Assembly (NCBI RefSeq): GCF_014898175.1
Contig: NZ_CP062948.1
Location: 1,178,001 to 1,242,000 of the forward strand
DNA from: Bifidobacterium lemurum
Lineage (GTDB): Bacteria; Actinomycetota; Actinomycetes; Actinomycetales; Bifidobacteriaceae
Reading direction: 5' to 3'
DNA length: 64,000 nucleotides
Part shown: piece by piece, positions 1 through 11,348 of the stretch
Position numbering within the stretch: the first letter of the stretch is position 1
How the letters are laid out: every line of letters starts with the position of its first letter
Notes under the pieces: generated by a model
Seen by the model: only the letters and a program-made list of their open reading frames with translations
Told to the model about the DNA's origin: nothing
The model's database searches: none
Translations under genes and position numbers: made by a program

Positions 1-285
1 GACGCCGATCGCGGCGATGTTCGGCGTCTCGCCGGCGTGGGTTTCGGCCCATGCCTTGCCCGCCTCGGTGAGGGTCGCGCCCAGTCCAGAGCCGGACTCG
101 CCTCCCAGATCCAAGGCCAGTGTCTCGCCCATCGCGCAGGCCGCGGCGATCATCGCGTCGCCTCCTTCGCTTGCGGGGGTCGGCACGCTGGTGGCGGCGA
201 GCAGCGTCAAGTCGGAATCGTACAGGCACGCCATAATCTTGGTGCCCCCTATGTCGATGCCGAGCAGCAGAGGTGATGTCATCAT
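1..285 (-). CDS. ROK-family sugar kinase, N-terminal part (runs off left edge)
   Basis: The 95 visible codons begin with an LLLGIDIGGTKI stretch, the phosphate-1 ATP-binding signature of ROK kinases (glucokinase, fructokinase, N-acetylhexosamine kinases). The catalytic half lies outside the window, so the sugar substrate cannot be named. Two consecutive ATG codons start the frame (285 and 282). The AAAGGA ribosome-binding site sits only 3 nt before the first and 6 nt before the second, so 282 may be the real start. It lies 76 bp downstream of the ROK repressor on the same strand and probably shares its transcript, the common pairing of a ROK regulator with its sugar kinase. Confidence 0.85.
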   Translation of the reverse strand, partial: MMTSPLLLGIDIGGTKIMACLYDSDLTLLAATSVPTPASEGGDAMIAAACAMGETLALDLGGESGSGLGATLTEAGKAWAETHAGETPNIAAIGV

Positions 286-361
286 TGGTCCTTTCTGGCG
301 AGCCGTGTCACCGCGTCGTCGCAAGTTGTGGCACGTGTGTTTCGATGGTTGCGCGGCGGGG

Positions 362-1468
362 TCATAGTCGCCCCACACGTGCTTGCATCACTGCGACCGC
401 CTGCCCCAACAGCACGATATCGTCGCCCTGTTCGCATCGGCGGACGCGTGTGGGGGTGTGGAATTGGGATGAGGTGAGACGGTTGACGGTTTGTTCGGCC
501 GCGCTGAGGAAGGTTTCGCCGACGATGTCCGCAGGGCCGTAGATGGCCACGTCGGACAGGTCGAGCAGGCTCGTCGGCATGGACAGCGCGGTGCCGAGCA
601 GCTCGCCCGCGTGGGTGAGGATTTCCTGGCGTTGGTCTGGTTCGTTGATGAGTTTGGCGTGGAGCACGGGTGCTGAGATCAGCGTTTCCAGGCAGCCGCG
701 CTTGCCGCAGGGGCATTCGGGACCGTTCGGTTCGACGACGACGTGGCCGATTTCGCCGGCCGCGTGGCCGATTCCGTACACGATTTTGTCGTCGACCAGC
801 ACGGCGGCGCCGATGCCGCTGGTGATTTGGATGAAGAGGGAGTCGGGGCTGCCGTCGCCGAGGAATCGTTCGGCGAGCAGCGCCGTGTTGGCATCGTTGC
901 ACACGCGTGTGTGCACGCCGAATTCGCCTTCGATGAGGTCGCGCAGCTCGAGGTTCTTCCAGCCGAGGTTGGCGGAGAGCATGACGCGGCCTTCGGTGGT
1001 CACGACGCCGGGGATGGAGATGCCGATGCCGAGCACATGGTCGGAGGCCCGGTCGATGAGTTCGCGGATGGTGTCGATGACGTCGTCAAGGCTGACGGTG
1101 TTGGCGGCCTCCAGCGGGAGTTCCATGCGGTGCACGATGTGGCCTTGCAGATTGACCAGTGCGCCGCGCATGACGTAGGGCTGTGAAAGGTCGATGGAGA
1201 CGATGCGCCAGACGTCTGGGTCGATGGTGAGCAGACGGCCGCGCTTGCCGCGTCCTTCACGTTCGTCGGTGCCGCTTTCGCGCAGAATGGCTTTGTCCAG
1301 CATGTCGGACGCGGCTTCGGACGCCGCCACGCGCGACAGGCCGGTTTGGCGGCCGAGCTCGGCGCGGGACATGCGGTTCTGCGGAAACAGCAGGTCGAAC
1401 ATGAGCAGTCGGTTGATGACGCGGATATCAGAGGGATCGGCCTTGGAAGCAGCGCGAGGTGCGTTCAT
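362..1468 (-). CDS. ROK-family transcriptional regulator (NagC/XylR type)
   Basis: 368 aa. Residues about 16-57 form a winged helix-turn-helix (LGRQTGLSRVAASEAASDML), followed by a ROK sugar-binding domain with ExGH (AAGEIGHVVVEP) and the zinc-binding CPCGKRGCLE motif near residue 250. This is the architecture of NagC/Mlc/XylR repressors. A strong AAGGAGG lies 7 nt before the ATG. The adjacent downstream ROK kinase suggests control of a sugar catabolic locus that continues left of the window. Ligand unknown. A -35/-10 pair lies just upstream (1529-1558). Confidence 0.9.
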   Translation of the reverse strand: MNAPRAASKADPSDIRVINRLLMFDLLFPQNRMSRAELGRQTGLSRVAASEAASDMLDKAILRESGTDEREGRGKRGRLLTIDPDVWRIVSIDLSQPYVMRGALVNLQGHIVHRMELPLEAANTVSLDDVIDTIRELIDRASDHVLGIGISIPGVVTTEGRVMLSANLGWKNLELRDLIEGEFGVHTRVCNDANTALLAERFLGDGSPDSLFIQITSGIGAAVLVDDKIVYGIGHAAGEIGHVVVEPNGPECPCGKRGCLETLISAPVLHAKLINEPDQRQEILTHAGELLGTALSMPTSLLDLSDVAIYGPADIVGETFLSAAEQTVNRLTSSQFHTPTRVRRCEQGDDIVLLGQAVAVMQARVGRL

Positions 1469-1528
1469 AGGAAAACCTCCTTAGATAATAGGCGTGCGGG
1501 GGTAAAGCATCGTTGCAGCGGCCATTTT

Positions 1529-1558
1529 AGTGTATCACAAAAGTAAGGAACTTAACAA
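1529..1558 (-). promoter_or_regulatory. Predicted promoter of the ROK regulator-kinase operon
   Basis: On the minus strand TTGTTA (1558-1553), an 18-bp spacer and TACACT (1534-1529) precede the AAGGAGG and ATG. The rest of the 1469-1857 intergenic region holds a TTAGG/CCTAA inverted pair near 1684-1710, a possible operator, and the terminator at 1794-1830. No other gene is seen in it. Confidence 0.5.
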
Positions 1559-1793
1559 ATATATGAGGGTGGGTTTTGGGTACTTGCCTGTATGGGCTGG
1601 TGTCGCTGAAGCTTCATTTTCTGAGCAAACGCGGGTTGACTGGCTGTCATGACGTCAGATGTCTGAAAACACTACCTCGATAATTAGGGATTGATGTAAA
1701 TATTCCTAACTGAAGAGGGTGGGGGCGCGTCGCCGTGGCGCGGAACCATGCATGCCCGCAACCCGACGGGAGGGTCCGAATATCGGACAACGA

Positions 1794-1830
1794 CGAAGGG
1801 GCCGGTCCCTTCGCCGGACCGGCCCCTTCG
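1794..1830 (-). terminator. Stem-loop terminator after crgA
   Basis: Perfect 14-bp inverted repeat (arms 1794-1807 and 1817-1830, loop 9 nt), GC-rich, 28 bp beyond the crgA stop codon. There is no long T-run, as is usual for terminators in GC-rich actinobacteria. Confidence 0.6.
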
Positions 1831-1857
1831 CCGTAAAGAGTCGTTGGTCTACGCCGG

Positions 1858-2406
1858 TCAGCGCCACCACATGGTCATCAGGAATCCGACCATGATGATC
1901 GCGAACGCGATGGCCAGGTTCCACGCGCCGATATTCGGAATCGGCCAGGAGCCGGACGGCGAGAGGTAGTAGACCACGGCCCAGATCAGGCCGATGATCA
2001 TCAGCGTGCAGAACAGCGGCACGAACCAGCGCGGATTCGACTTGGTGCCCTTGATGGACTCCTCCACGCGCTTGGTGTTCTCCGCCTGGCGGGTCATCAT
2101 GCGGCGCATCTGCGGGGTCAGCGTCGCCTTGTCGGCGGTGGCGTTGAGCACCGCCTGCACCTGCTCCATATCGATGCCGAGATCCTCAATGTCGACTTCG
2201 GCGGAATCCTCGGCCTTGGCGTCGTCGGTCTCAGCCTCGGCGGTCGTGGCGTCGGCGTCGGTCTCGGCCTCGGCGGTCGCGCTCGCGTCGGCCTGGACGT
2301 CGGTCTCAGCCGTCGCCGCGGCCTCGCTCGGGGCCTCGCTCTGGACTTCGCTTTGCCAGTCCTTCTGCTCGTTCGAGTCGGTTTCGTGCAGCTCTTGGTC
2401 AGCCAT
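1858..2406 (-). CDS. crgA: Cell division protein CrgA with long acidic N-terminal extension
   Basis: CrgA is a small two-helix membrane protein that binds FtsZ, FtsI and other division proteins in actinobacteria. The C-terminal ~75 residues carry the family pattern: NPRWFVPL, a first membrane helix, SWPIPNIGAWN, a second helix ending in MWWR. Typical CrgA is under 100 aa. Here about 100 extra residues rich in Ala, Glu, Asp and Thr precede the core and are probably disordered in the cytoplasm. Start choice: ATG at 2421, 2412 and 2406 are in frame; a GGAG is 9 nt before 2406 but too close to the others, so 2406 is used. A TAGCCT -10-like box 5 nt before 2421 leaves a leaderless start there possible. 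The neighbourhood (sortase, trpG, pknB cluster) is the classic crgA setting. Confidence 0.85.
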   Translation of the reverse strand: MADQELHETDSNEQKDWQSEVQSEAPSEAAATAETDVQADASATAEAETDADATTAEAETDDAKAEDSAEVDIEDLGIDMEQVQAVLNATADKATLTPQMRRMMTRQAENTKRVEESIKGTKSNPRWFVPLFCTLMIIGLIWAVVYYLSPSGSWPIPNIGAWNLAIAFAIIMVGFLMTMWWR

Positions 2407-2494
2407 CAGCATAGTCTCCATTCAATAGGCTAAAAGTCATAATAGTGGCTACACTCGAAACTAGCGAACAACGCTCACAATAAGCGGGGAATTC

Positions 2495-3262
2495 ATGGCA
2501 AAACATACCGGCAGACACAGCGCGAAGCGCTCTTGGGTGGCGGGTGTCGCGGTTTTCGTCGTCGTGGCGTTGAGCGGATACCTGCTGATGACGAACGTGC
2601 GCGTCAACCGCACGTCGGTCGTCACCTCCGACACGGCCGATCTGGTGGAGCAGGGTGTCGGCGAGATCAACCAGCTGCAGCAAGACATCACCGACCTCAG
2701 CTCCCAAATCGACACGCTCACCGAAGTGATCGGATCGAACTCCGACGACGAGACGGCCGACGGCGAGACCTCCGGCGAGGACTCCAGCCTGGTGCTCCCC
2801 GCCGTCGAAGGCGAGGGCGTGACGGTCACCCTCAACGATTCGCCTCTGTGGGAGAACGCCGTCAACAACTCCGGCTCGGCCGACAACATCAACGATTACG
2901 TGATCCACCAGCAGGACGTGGAATCCGTGGTGAACGCGCTGTGGGCGGGCGGCGCCACCGCGATGATGATCATGGACCAGCGCGTGCTGTTCAACTCCGC
3001 CGTGATCTGCTCGGGCAACGTGCTCTCGCTGCACGGACAAAAATATTCCCCGCCGTTCACCATCTCCGCGATCGGCGACCCCGAACAGTTGCGGGCGGCG
3101 CTGAACGAATCCAAAGCCATCTCCATCCTGCAGGAATACGTGAGCGCGTTCGGCATCGGCTATGACGTGCAGGACGAGGACAACCTGCAGTTCCCCGAAT
3201 CGGCGGCTCTACTGCAGCCGCTAAAGTATGCCACAGTGAAATCAGACGAAGACGAGGAATAG
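2495..3262 (+). CDS. DUF881 family membrane-anchored protein
   Basis: 255 aa. A short basic N-terminus is followed by one membrane helix (residues about 14-33), a coiled-coil-like stretch (EINQLQQDITDLSSQIDTL, about 55-75) and the DUF881 core: VTVTLNDSP, the DINDYVIHQQDVESVVNALWAGGA region, IRCSGN-like VICSGNVLSLHG and YSPPFTISAIGDPEQLRAAL. DUF881 proteins are extracytoplasmic, widely conserved beside crgA and pknB in actinobacteria, and of unknown biochemical role. GGGGA lies 6 nt before the ATG. The sortase gene starts 4 bp after the stop, so the two are probably co-translated. Divergent from crgA. Confidence 0.85.
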   Translation: MAKHTGRHSAKRSWVAGVAVFVVVALSGYLLMTNVRVNRTSVVTSDTADLVEQGVGEINQLQQDITDLSSQIDTLTEVIGSNSDDETADGETSGEDSSLVLPAVEGEGVTVTLNDSPLWENAVNNSGSADNINDYVIHQQDVESVVNALWAGGATAMMIMDQRVLFNSAVICSGNVLSLHGQKYSPPFTISAIGDPEQLRAALNESKAISILQEYVSAFGIGYDVQDEDNLQFPESAALLQPLKYATVKSDEDEE

Positions 3263-3266
3263 ACGA

Positions 3267-4382
3267 ATGAAACATGCCTCTCACAGAAAAGTCGCCGTGC
3301 AGGGCGAGCATCGTCGGGGGATCGGCTGGCAGATCCTCGGCATCGTGGCGGAGATCCTGCTTACCATGGCGGTGGTCTGCGCCCTGTACGTCGCATGGCA
3401 GATGTGGTGGACGGGCGTCCAATCCGAACACGAACAGGCCCAGACGCTGGAATCCGTCTCATGGAGCGAACCTGGCGAGGACGGCGAGGAAGTGACCATC
3501 GCGCAGGCGCAGGAGGGCGACCCGCCCCTGCAGCCGGAAAGCGCGCAGGAAGGCGACCTCATCGCCCAGGTGTACATCCCGCGCTTCGGCAGCAGCTGGC
3601 AGCGCAACCTGGTGGAGGGGACCAGCCTCGAACAGCTCAACCGGCACGGACTCGGCCACTACACCACCTCGCAAATGCCCGGACAGGTGGGCAACTTCGC
3701 CATCGCCGGCCATCGCAACGGCTACGGGCAGCCGCTGGGCGACGTGGACAAGCTCGAAGAGGGCGACAAAATCATCATCCGCACCGAGGATTACTGGTAC
3801 GTCTACACCTACACGTCCTACGAAATCGTGCTGCCCGAAGACGTGTACGTGATCTCGCCGAACCCGGAGAACCCCGGCGAGACGCCCACCAAGCGCATGA
3901 TCACCCTGACGACCTGCGAGCCGAAATACTCCACCCCCACCCACCGCTGGATCGCATACGGCGAGCTGGATTATTGGGCCAAGGTCTCCGACGGCGTGCC
4001 CGCCGAACTCGCCACCACGGACGAGCAGGGCGCGGTGAAATTCGCCAGCACAAGCACGCAGTCGGTCGTGTCGCGTATCGACTCGCTCCAGCCCTTCGTA
4101 ATCGGCGCGCTGGTGGTCTGGGCCGTGCTGTTCATCGCCGCCGCCGTCGCCTGGCGGTGGCCGGTGCTGCGCCAGATCCGCTCCGGCGAACGCCGTCGGC
4201 CCGACGCCAGCATCTACGGCTGGTTGCTGCGTATCCACCCGGGCGTGCTGCCGGTCCGCCTCATCATGCTCGCGCTGCTGATCTTCGCGGCCGCCGCGGC
4301 CCTGTTCCAATGGGGATTCCCGTGGGCCGCGGCCAATATTCCCATCCTGCAGGAGATGTCGAACTTCACCGCCGTCGACTAG
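3267..4382 (+). CDS. srtE: Class E sortase with additional C-terminal membrane helices
   Basis: 371 aa transpeptidase of the outer membrane face, expected to attach surface proteins with LAXTG-like signals to peptidoglycan. An N-terminal membrane helix spans about 22-45. The catalytic triad is visible: His149 (IAGHRNGYG), Cys217 (TLTTC) and Arg227 (THRW). After the sortase fold there is a linker and two more hydrophobic helices (about 272-295 and 325-350), giving a longer protein than the usual single-anchor class E enzyme. It follows the DUF881 gene by 4 bp. No protein with a clear LPXTG or LAXTG tail was found in this window. Confidence 0.9.
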   Translation: MKHASHRKVAVQGEHRRGIGWQILGIVAEILLTMAVVCALYVAWQMWWTGVQSEHEQAQTLESVSWSEPGEDGEEVTIAQAQEGDPPLQPESAQEGDLIAQVYIPRFGSSWQRNLVEGTSLEQLNRHGLGHYTTSQMPGQVGNFAIAGHRNGYGQPLGDVDKLEEGDKIIIRTEDYWYVYTYTSYEIVLPEDVYVISPNPENPGETPTKRMITLTTCEPKYSTPTHRWIAYGELDYWAKVSDGVPAELATTDEQGAVKFASTSTQSVVSRIDSLQPFVIGALVVWAVLFIAAAVAWRWPVLRQIRSGERRRPDASIYGWLLRIHPGVLPVRLIMLALLIFAAAAALFQWGFPWAAANIPILQEMSNFTAVD

Positions 4383-4540
4383 CCGGCTGCGTGCGGTTGC
4401 CCGCCGTGGCCGGACCGCCACGTGTCGCGGCTTGTCCGCCGGCCGTGTGGCTATGCGGCCATCCGGCATGCGGCGCATTCGGGCGAGCGGCGGCGATATG
4501 GGCTTAGGATGGTGGGCAGTACGGTTTTCAAGGAGCGATT

Positions 4541-5185
4541 ATGACTGATTCGGCCCGCATCCTCGTGGTGGACAACTACGATTCCTTCGTCTACACCATC
4601 GTCGGCTATCTCAAAACCCTAGGGGCCACGGTGGATGTGGTGCGCAACGACGTCGTCGATCCCGCGCAGCCGGGGCTGCTCGACGCCTACGACGGTGTGC
4701 TGATCTCACCCGGCCCGGGCGCTCCGGCCGAATCCGGCGCCAGCGAGGACGTGATCCGTCTGTGCGCAGCCACCCGCACGCCCATGTTCGGCGTGTGCCT
4801 GGGATTGCAGGCGCTGGCCGAGGTGTACGGCTGCACGGTGGGGCACGCGCCCACCATCATGCACGGCAAAACAAGTCCGGTGGAACATATCGACGATGAG
4901 ATTTTCGAGGGCGTGGCCAATCCGATGACCGCGACCCGTTACCATTCGCTGGCCGTGGATCCGGACAGCGTGCCCGATGAGCTGGTGGTGACCGCGTGGA
5001 CGCAGGGCGACCGCATCATCCAGGGCATCAAGCATCGCGATCTGCCGATGTACGCGGTGCAGTTCCATCCCGAATCCGTGATGACGCAGGACGGCTACCG
5101 TCTGCTGGCCAATTGGCTGGCGGTCTGCGGGCAGAGCGACGCCGTGGCCCGTTCCGCCGGTCTGCAGCCCAAGGTCAGTCGGTAA
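4541..5185 (+). CDS. trpG: Class I glutamine amidotransferase, anthranilate / aminodeoxychorismate synthase component II
   Basis: 214 aa. Supplies ammonia from glutamine to chorismate-using synthases (tryptophan or folate branch). The fold signature is complete: VDNYDSFVYTI at the N-terminus, oxyanion SPGPG, nucleophile Cys86 in GVCLGLQ, and His176/Glu178 in FHPES. AAGGAG is 6 nt before the ATG. In actinobacteria a trpG/pabA homologue is typically found next to pknB, as here, although component I is not nearby, so TrpG versus PabA use cannot be settled. Confidence 0.88.
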   Translation: MTDSARILVVDNYDSFVYTIVGYLKTLGATVDVVRNDVVDPAQPGLLDAYDGVLISPGPGAPAESGASEDVIRLCAATRTPMFGVCLGLQALAEVYGCTVGHAPTIMHGKTSPVEHIDDEIFEGVANPMTATRYHSLAVDPDSVPDELVVTAWTQGDRIIQGIKHRDLPMYAVQFHPESVMTQDGYRLLANWLAVCGQSDAVARSAGLQPKVSR

Positions 5186-5258
5186 GGCCTGGCGGAGCCT
5201 CCCTTCCGCATCCCGAGCGCAGCGTCTCGGTGGTGACGTACCTGGGATCGGAGATATA

Positions 5259-5376
5259 CTCCCCTCCGTCATACCGAGCGCAGCGTAGCGGAGTCGAGGG
5301 ATCTCGCTGCTGTTCACATGACCTGAGATCCTTCGACTCCGCGCTTCGTGCTCCGCTCAGGATGACGAGAGGGGAG
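5259..5376. repeat. Long inverted repeat between convergent trpG and pknB
   Basis: Arms of about 47 and 52 bp (5259-5305 and 5325-5376) pair with few mismatches around a 19-nt loop. The arm carries the GTCAT..CGAGCG..GGAGTCGA..GGATCTC pattern, also seen in shorter form near 44780-44821, at 45011-45038 and in part at 62782. It belongs to a dispersed repeat family and can act as a bidirectional terminator for the converging genes. Confidence 0.75.
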
Positions 5377-5408
5377 ATGGCCTTCGTTATTGTCCGTCGG
5401 CCGTCGAG

Positions 5409-7486
<2,078 letters not shown>

Positions 7487-7490
<4 letters not shown>

Positions 7491-8461
7491 TGCTGTTCCC
7501 TCCAAATCATCTGGTTCGTGCGCAGATTCGTGCTCAGAAGAGTCGCCGCCGGACGCGGCGCGCTGGACACCCTGCGCGGAACACGCGCGCCGGGGGTGAC
7601 CATGGTGGTGTTGTCGTTCATTTCGGTCTGCTGGTCGAGCAGCCGGCGCTCGATGCGTGCGAGCGTGCGTGAGACGACCAGCGCGTCTTTGGGTCGGTCG
7701 AGCGGATCCTTGGCCAGCATCGACATGACGAACTGCGCGAGCTGCAGGTCCGTGGAATCCGGCAGCGGCGGCACGGGGTTGTTCACATGCGCGGCGGCGA
7801 TGTCGACCGGGGTGGCGCCGGTGAACGGGCGGTGTCCGGTGAGCCCCTCGTAGGCCACGACCCCCAGCGAGTAGATGTCGGACTGCGGCGAGGCCTGCAA
7901 TCCCTGCGCCTGCTCGGGGGAGATGTATTGCGCGGTGCCCACCACCATGCCGTCCTGCGTGATCTGCGCCTGGTTGGTGGAGTAGCTCACGCCGAAGTCG
8001 GTGATCTTCACTTCCCCGCTGTCGGAGACCATGATGTTGGCCGGCTTGATGTCGCGGTGGATCACGCCGTGGCTGTGCGCGATGAACAGGCCGCGGGCGG
8101 TCTGGATGAGGATCGGCAGCAGTTCGGTGGGATCCATCGGCCCGTCCAGCGCGTGGAAACGGTCCGCCAGCGAGCGTGAGGGCACATATTCCATAATGAG
8201 GAATCCGATGCCGTCGTGCTCGTAGTATTCGAACAGCGCGGCGATGTTCGGATGCGCCAGATTGGCGGAGTTGTGCGCTTCGGCCCGCAGACGGTGGAGT
8301 TTGGCCTCGGCGTTGGTCACGTCCGATCGCAGCGCTTTGATGGCCACCTCGCGCCCGAGCTGAATGTCGTAGCCTTTCCACACTTCGCCCATGCCGCCCT
8401 GCGCGAGGCGCGCGTCGAGGCGGTAGCGGCGGTGGATCAGCTGTCCTTCGATGAGTTTCAT
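7487..8461 (-). CDS. pknA: Serine/threonine protein kinase PknA, without membrane helix
   Basis: 324 aa. Kinase motifs are complete: Gly-loop LAQGGMGEVWKG, Lys42, HRDIKPAN (Asp137), DFG (Asp155), and GTAQYISPEQAQG in the activation segment. After the kinase domain there is only a basic, Pro/Thr-containing tail of ~60 residues and no hydrophobic stretch, unlike PknA of mycobacteria, which is membrane-anchored. It overlaps pbpA and pknB by 4 nt each, so it is translationally coupled within the operon. Confidence 0.93.
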
Positions 8462-9924
8462 TGCTGTAGCGCCTCCTGCATCAGTGCACGCATAATCGGG
8501 CCGGCCGCGAGCGAGCCATACACATCCACATTATGCACGACCACGGCGATGGCGATTTGCGGATCGTCGGCGGGGGCGAAGCCGATCACCCACCCGTCGA
8601 TGGAATCGTTGCTTTCGCCGGTCTGCGCGGTGCCGGTTTTCGCGGCCACGGCCACCCCGTCGATCGAGAGGTTCTGATTCGCCTTGGTGACCACCGCCTC
8701 CATCATCTGCGTGAGGGTGTCGGCGGTGCTGGCGCTGAACGCCTCGCTCATCACCTGCGCGCTGGTCTCCGACAGCACGGTCAGATCGCTGGAACGCACA
8801 CGATCCACCAAGGTGGGGCGCATCAGCGTGCCGTCGTTGGCGATGGCCGAGGCCACCATCGCCATCTGCAAAGGCGTGGCGGTGGTGTCGCCCTGCCCGA
8901 TGGAGGCCAGCGCGAGACGGTCGTCGGTCAGGCTTTGCGGGAATTGGGAGGCGGTGGCCGTCATCGGCGTGCCGGTCGATTCGGTGCCGTCCACCACGAT
9001 CGAGCTGTTGAAGCCGAGTTTCTCGGCCATCTCGTTCACCGTGTCCGCGCCGAGGGCCACGCCCAGCTGCGCGAAGGCCGTGTTCGACGAGTAGGCGAGG
9101 GCGTCCTCCAGCGAGATGGTGCCGTTCGAGCCCGCGCCGGCGGAGCTGGAGTTCGGCAGTTCGGTGGAGGTGCCGGGCAGCGTGTAGGTCGCGCCCGCGG
9201 GGATCTGCGTATCCGCCTGATAGTCGCCCGTCTCCAGCGCCGCCGCCGCCACGATCGTTTTGAAGGTGGATCCCGGCGGGTACAGCTCGGAGATGGCCCG
9301 GTTGAGCATGGGATTGCTTTCGGAGTTGACCAGCTCCTGGTACGCGCTGTCGGCGGCCGTCGCATCATGGTCGGCCAGGGTGTTCGGATCGTAGCTGGGG
9401 GTGCTCACCATGGCGAGGATTCGCCCGGTTTTCGGCTCGATGGCCACCACGGCGCCGTCGTTGGAGCCGAGCTGGTCGTAGGCGAGCTGCTGCAGGGTCG
9501 GGTCGATGGAGGTTTCGATGGATGCGCCCTGGTTTTCGCTGCCGGTGAGCGCCGCTTTGAGCCGCTGCCAGAACAGGCTGTCGGATTCGCCGTTGAGCAG
9601 CTGCCCTCGCGAGGCCTCGATGCCGCGGTCCGCGCCTTGGCTGATGGAGAAATAGCCGGTCACGGGCGCGTACACGTTGCCGTTGCTGTAGGTGCGCTGG
9701 TATTTGAACGCGTCGTTCACCGCTTCGGACGAGGCGATGACCGTGCCGTCCGAAGCGAGGATCGCGCCGCGGGAGACGCCGAACTCGTGGTAGAGGTTGC
9801 GGCTGTTGCGCGGGTCCGCGTTCAGCTCGTTGGCCCGGATCGCCATGATGACGGTGGTGGACAGGCCCAGGACGACGAACAGGGCCACCACCGCGGTGAA
9901 CAGTTGACGCAGGTACTTGTTCAT
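8458..9924 (-). CDS. pbpA: Penicillin-binding protein, class B transpeptidase PbpA
   Basis: 488 aa. D,D-transpeptidase cross-linking peptidoglycan, partner of RodA. One N-terminal membrane helix (about 9-30), a dimerisation/linker region, then the penicillin-binding domain with Ser219-Thr-Phe-Lys222, Ser279-Ser-Asn281 and Lys429-Thr-Gly431. Gene order rodA-pbpA-pknA-pknB is the conserved actinobacterial order. Overlaps both neighbours by 4 nt. Confidence 0.95.
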   Translation of the reverse strand: MNKYLRQLFTAVVALFVVLGLSTTVIMAIRANELNADPRNSRNLYHEFGVSRGAILASDGTVIASSEAVNDAFKYQRTYSNGNVYAPVTGYFSISQGADRGIEASRGQLLNGESDSLFWQRLKAALTGSENQGASIETSIDPTLQQLAYDQLGSNDGAVVAIEPKTGRILAMVSTPSYDPNTLADHDATAADSAYQELVNSESNPMLNRAISELYPPGSTFKTIVAAAALETGDYQADTQIPAGATYTLPGTSTELPNSSSAGAGSNGTISLEDALAYSSNTAFAQLGVALGADTVNEMAEKLGFNSSIVVDGTESTGTPMTATASQFPQSLTDDRLALASIGQGDTTATPLQMAMVASAIANDGTLMRPTLVDRVRSSDLTVLSETSAQVMSEAFSASTADTLTQMMEAVVTKANQNLSIDGVAVAAKTGTAQTGESNDSIDGWVIGFAPADDPQIAIAVVVHNVDVYGSLAAGPIMRALMQEALQQ

Positions 9925-11348
9925 TGCGTGCCTCCCGTCACCGTGCGGGGGCGGACGATCGCCTCGGTGGCGCGTGAGCGCTCCTTGAGCTCGCGTTCGC
10001 GCAGGGCGGCCAGCGCCTCGTATTGGAAGGTGTCGGTGCTCAGCTCCGGTTCGGGCTTGTTTGCCTGGTTCGAGATCACCAGTAACAGGGCGGCGAGGAT
10101 GGAGTTCGCCACCAGGCTGGATCCGCCGGCGGCCATATACGGCAGGGTCATGCCGGTGAGCGGGATGACCAGCGTGATGCCGCCGACCACGGTGAACACC
10201 TGGAACGCCATGGTGAACACCAGACCGGAGGCGAGCAGTTTGCCGAAGCCGTCCTTGATCTTCATGGCGGTGATCAGTCCCGATGCGATGATGAGCAGAT
10301 ACAGCATCAGCACGGCCAGCAGGCCGGTCAGTCCCAGCTCCTCGCCCACGGAGGCGTAGATGTAGTCGGAATTGGCGAACGGGGTGAGCGAGGGATGCCC
10401 CTGGCCGAGTCCGGTGCCGAGCATGCCGCCGGAGGCCAGGCCGAAGATTCCGGTGACGATCTGGTAGGAGCCGCCATACGCCTTGTTGTACTGCTCGTTG
10501 CTGAACGGTTGCAGCCAGGCGTCGACGCGCGAACCCACATGGCTGAAGATGCTCGCGGCGAGCACCGCGCCCGCGGCGAAGGCGATGAAGCCGATGACGA
10601 TCCAGCTTTTGCGGCCGGTGGCCACATACAGCATCGAAACGAACATGGCGAAGAACATCAGCGAGGTGCCGAGATCATGCTGCAGCACCAGCACGCCCAT
10701 CGAGGCGATCCACACCACGATGATCGGCCCCATATCCTTGATGCGCGGCAATTGCAGGCCGAGCACCTTCTTGCCGCCGACGGCCAGCTGGTCGCGGTGG
10801 TCGAACAGGTACGCGGCGAAGAAGAACGCGAGGAAAAGCTTGGCGAATTCGCCCGGCTGCACGGTGCCCAGACCGAACACGTTCAGCCAGATGCGCGCGC
10901 CGTTCGTCTCCACGCCGATCACCGGCAGCATCGGGGAGAGCAGCAGCACCAGGCCCACCACCATGCTCACGTAGGAGAAGCGGCGCAGCACGCGGTAATC
11001 CTGGAGGAACACGACGATCAGCGCGACCAGCACCAGCGCCAGACACAGCCATATCAGCTGGCGGAAGGCCACGTCGGTCCCGTTCTGCTGGTCGATGCGG
11101 GCGATCATCACCGTGCCGATGGCCGTAAGCACCAGCACGCACGGCAGAATCGACTGGCTGGCATACGGCTGGAAGCGGATGCACAGGCCCCACACCAGCA
11201 GGAACAGCAGGGCCGCCAGCGTCAGCATCGCGGCGAAACGCGTGGGAAAGCCGCCGGTGGTGCGCTGGAACATCTGGAAGAAGGCGAGGGCGCTGATCAG
11301 CATGGCGAACAGCAGCAGGGAGATCTGACGCAGGCGTAGGGCGACCAT
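9921..11348 (-). CDS. rodA: SEDS peptidoglycan polymerase RodA/FtsW
   Basis: 475 aa, about ten to twelve membrane helices. SEDS proteins polymerise lipid II into glycan strands together with a class B PBP (the next gene). Recognisable stretches are ETNGARIWLNVFGLGTVQPGEFAK, LQHDLGTSLMFF and the GLPLTGxTLP-like region VIPLTGMTLPYMAAGGSS near the C-terminus. The ATG overlaps the phosphatase stop (TGATG). A cytoplasmic tail of ~40 charged residues ends the protein. Confidence 0.95.
   Translation of the reverse strand: MVALRLRQISLLLFAMLISALAFFQMFQRTTGGFPTRFAAMLTLAALLFLLVWGLCIRFQPYASQSILPCVLVLTAIGTVMIARIDQQNGTDVAFRQLIWLCLALVLVALIVVFLQDYRVLRRFSYVSMVVGLVLLLSPMLPVIGVETNGARIWLNVFGLGTVQPGEFAKLFLAFFFAAYLFDHRDQLAVGGKKVLGLQLPRIKDMGPIIVVWIASMGVLVLQHDLGTSLMFFAMFVSMLYVATGRKSWIVIGFIAFAAGAVLAASIFSHVGSRVDAWLQPFSNEQYNKAYGGSYQIVTGIFGLASGGMLGTGLGQGHPSLTPFANSDYIYASVGEELGLTGLLAVLMLYLLIIASGLITAMKIKDGFGKLLASGLVFTMAFQVFTVVGGITLVIPLTGMTLPYMAAGGSSLVANSILAALLLVISNQANKPEPELSTDTFQYEALAALRERELKERSRATEAIVRPRTVTGGTQ

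Noticed and set aside
7491-8381. In-frame upstream extension of pknB through pknA
   Set aside because: It is out of frame with the true pknA and codes no kinase sense; the coupled ATG at 7490 gives the normal PknB N-terminus.
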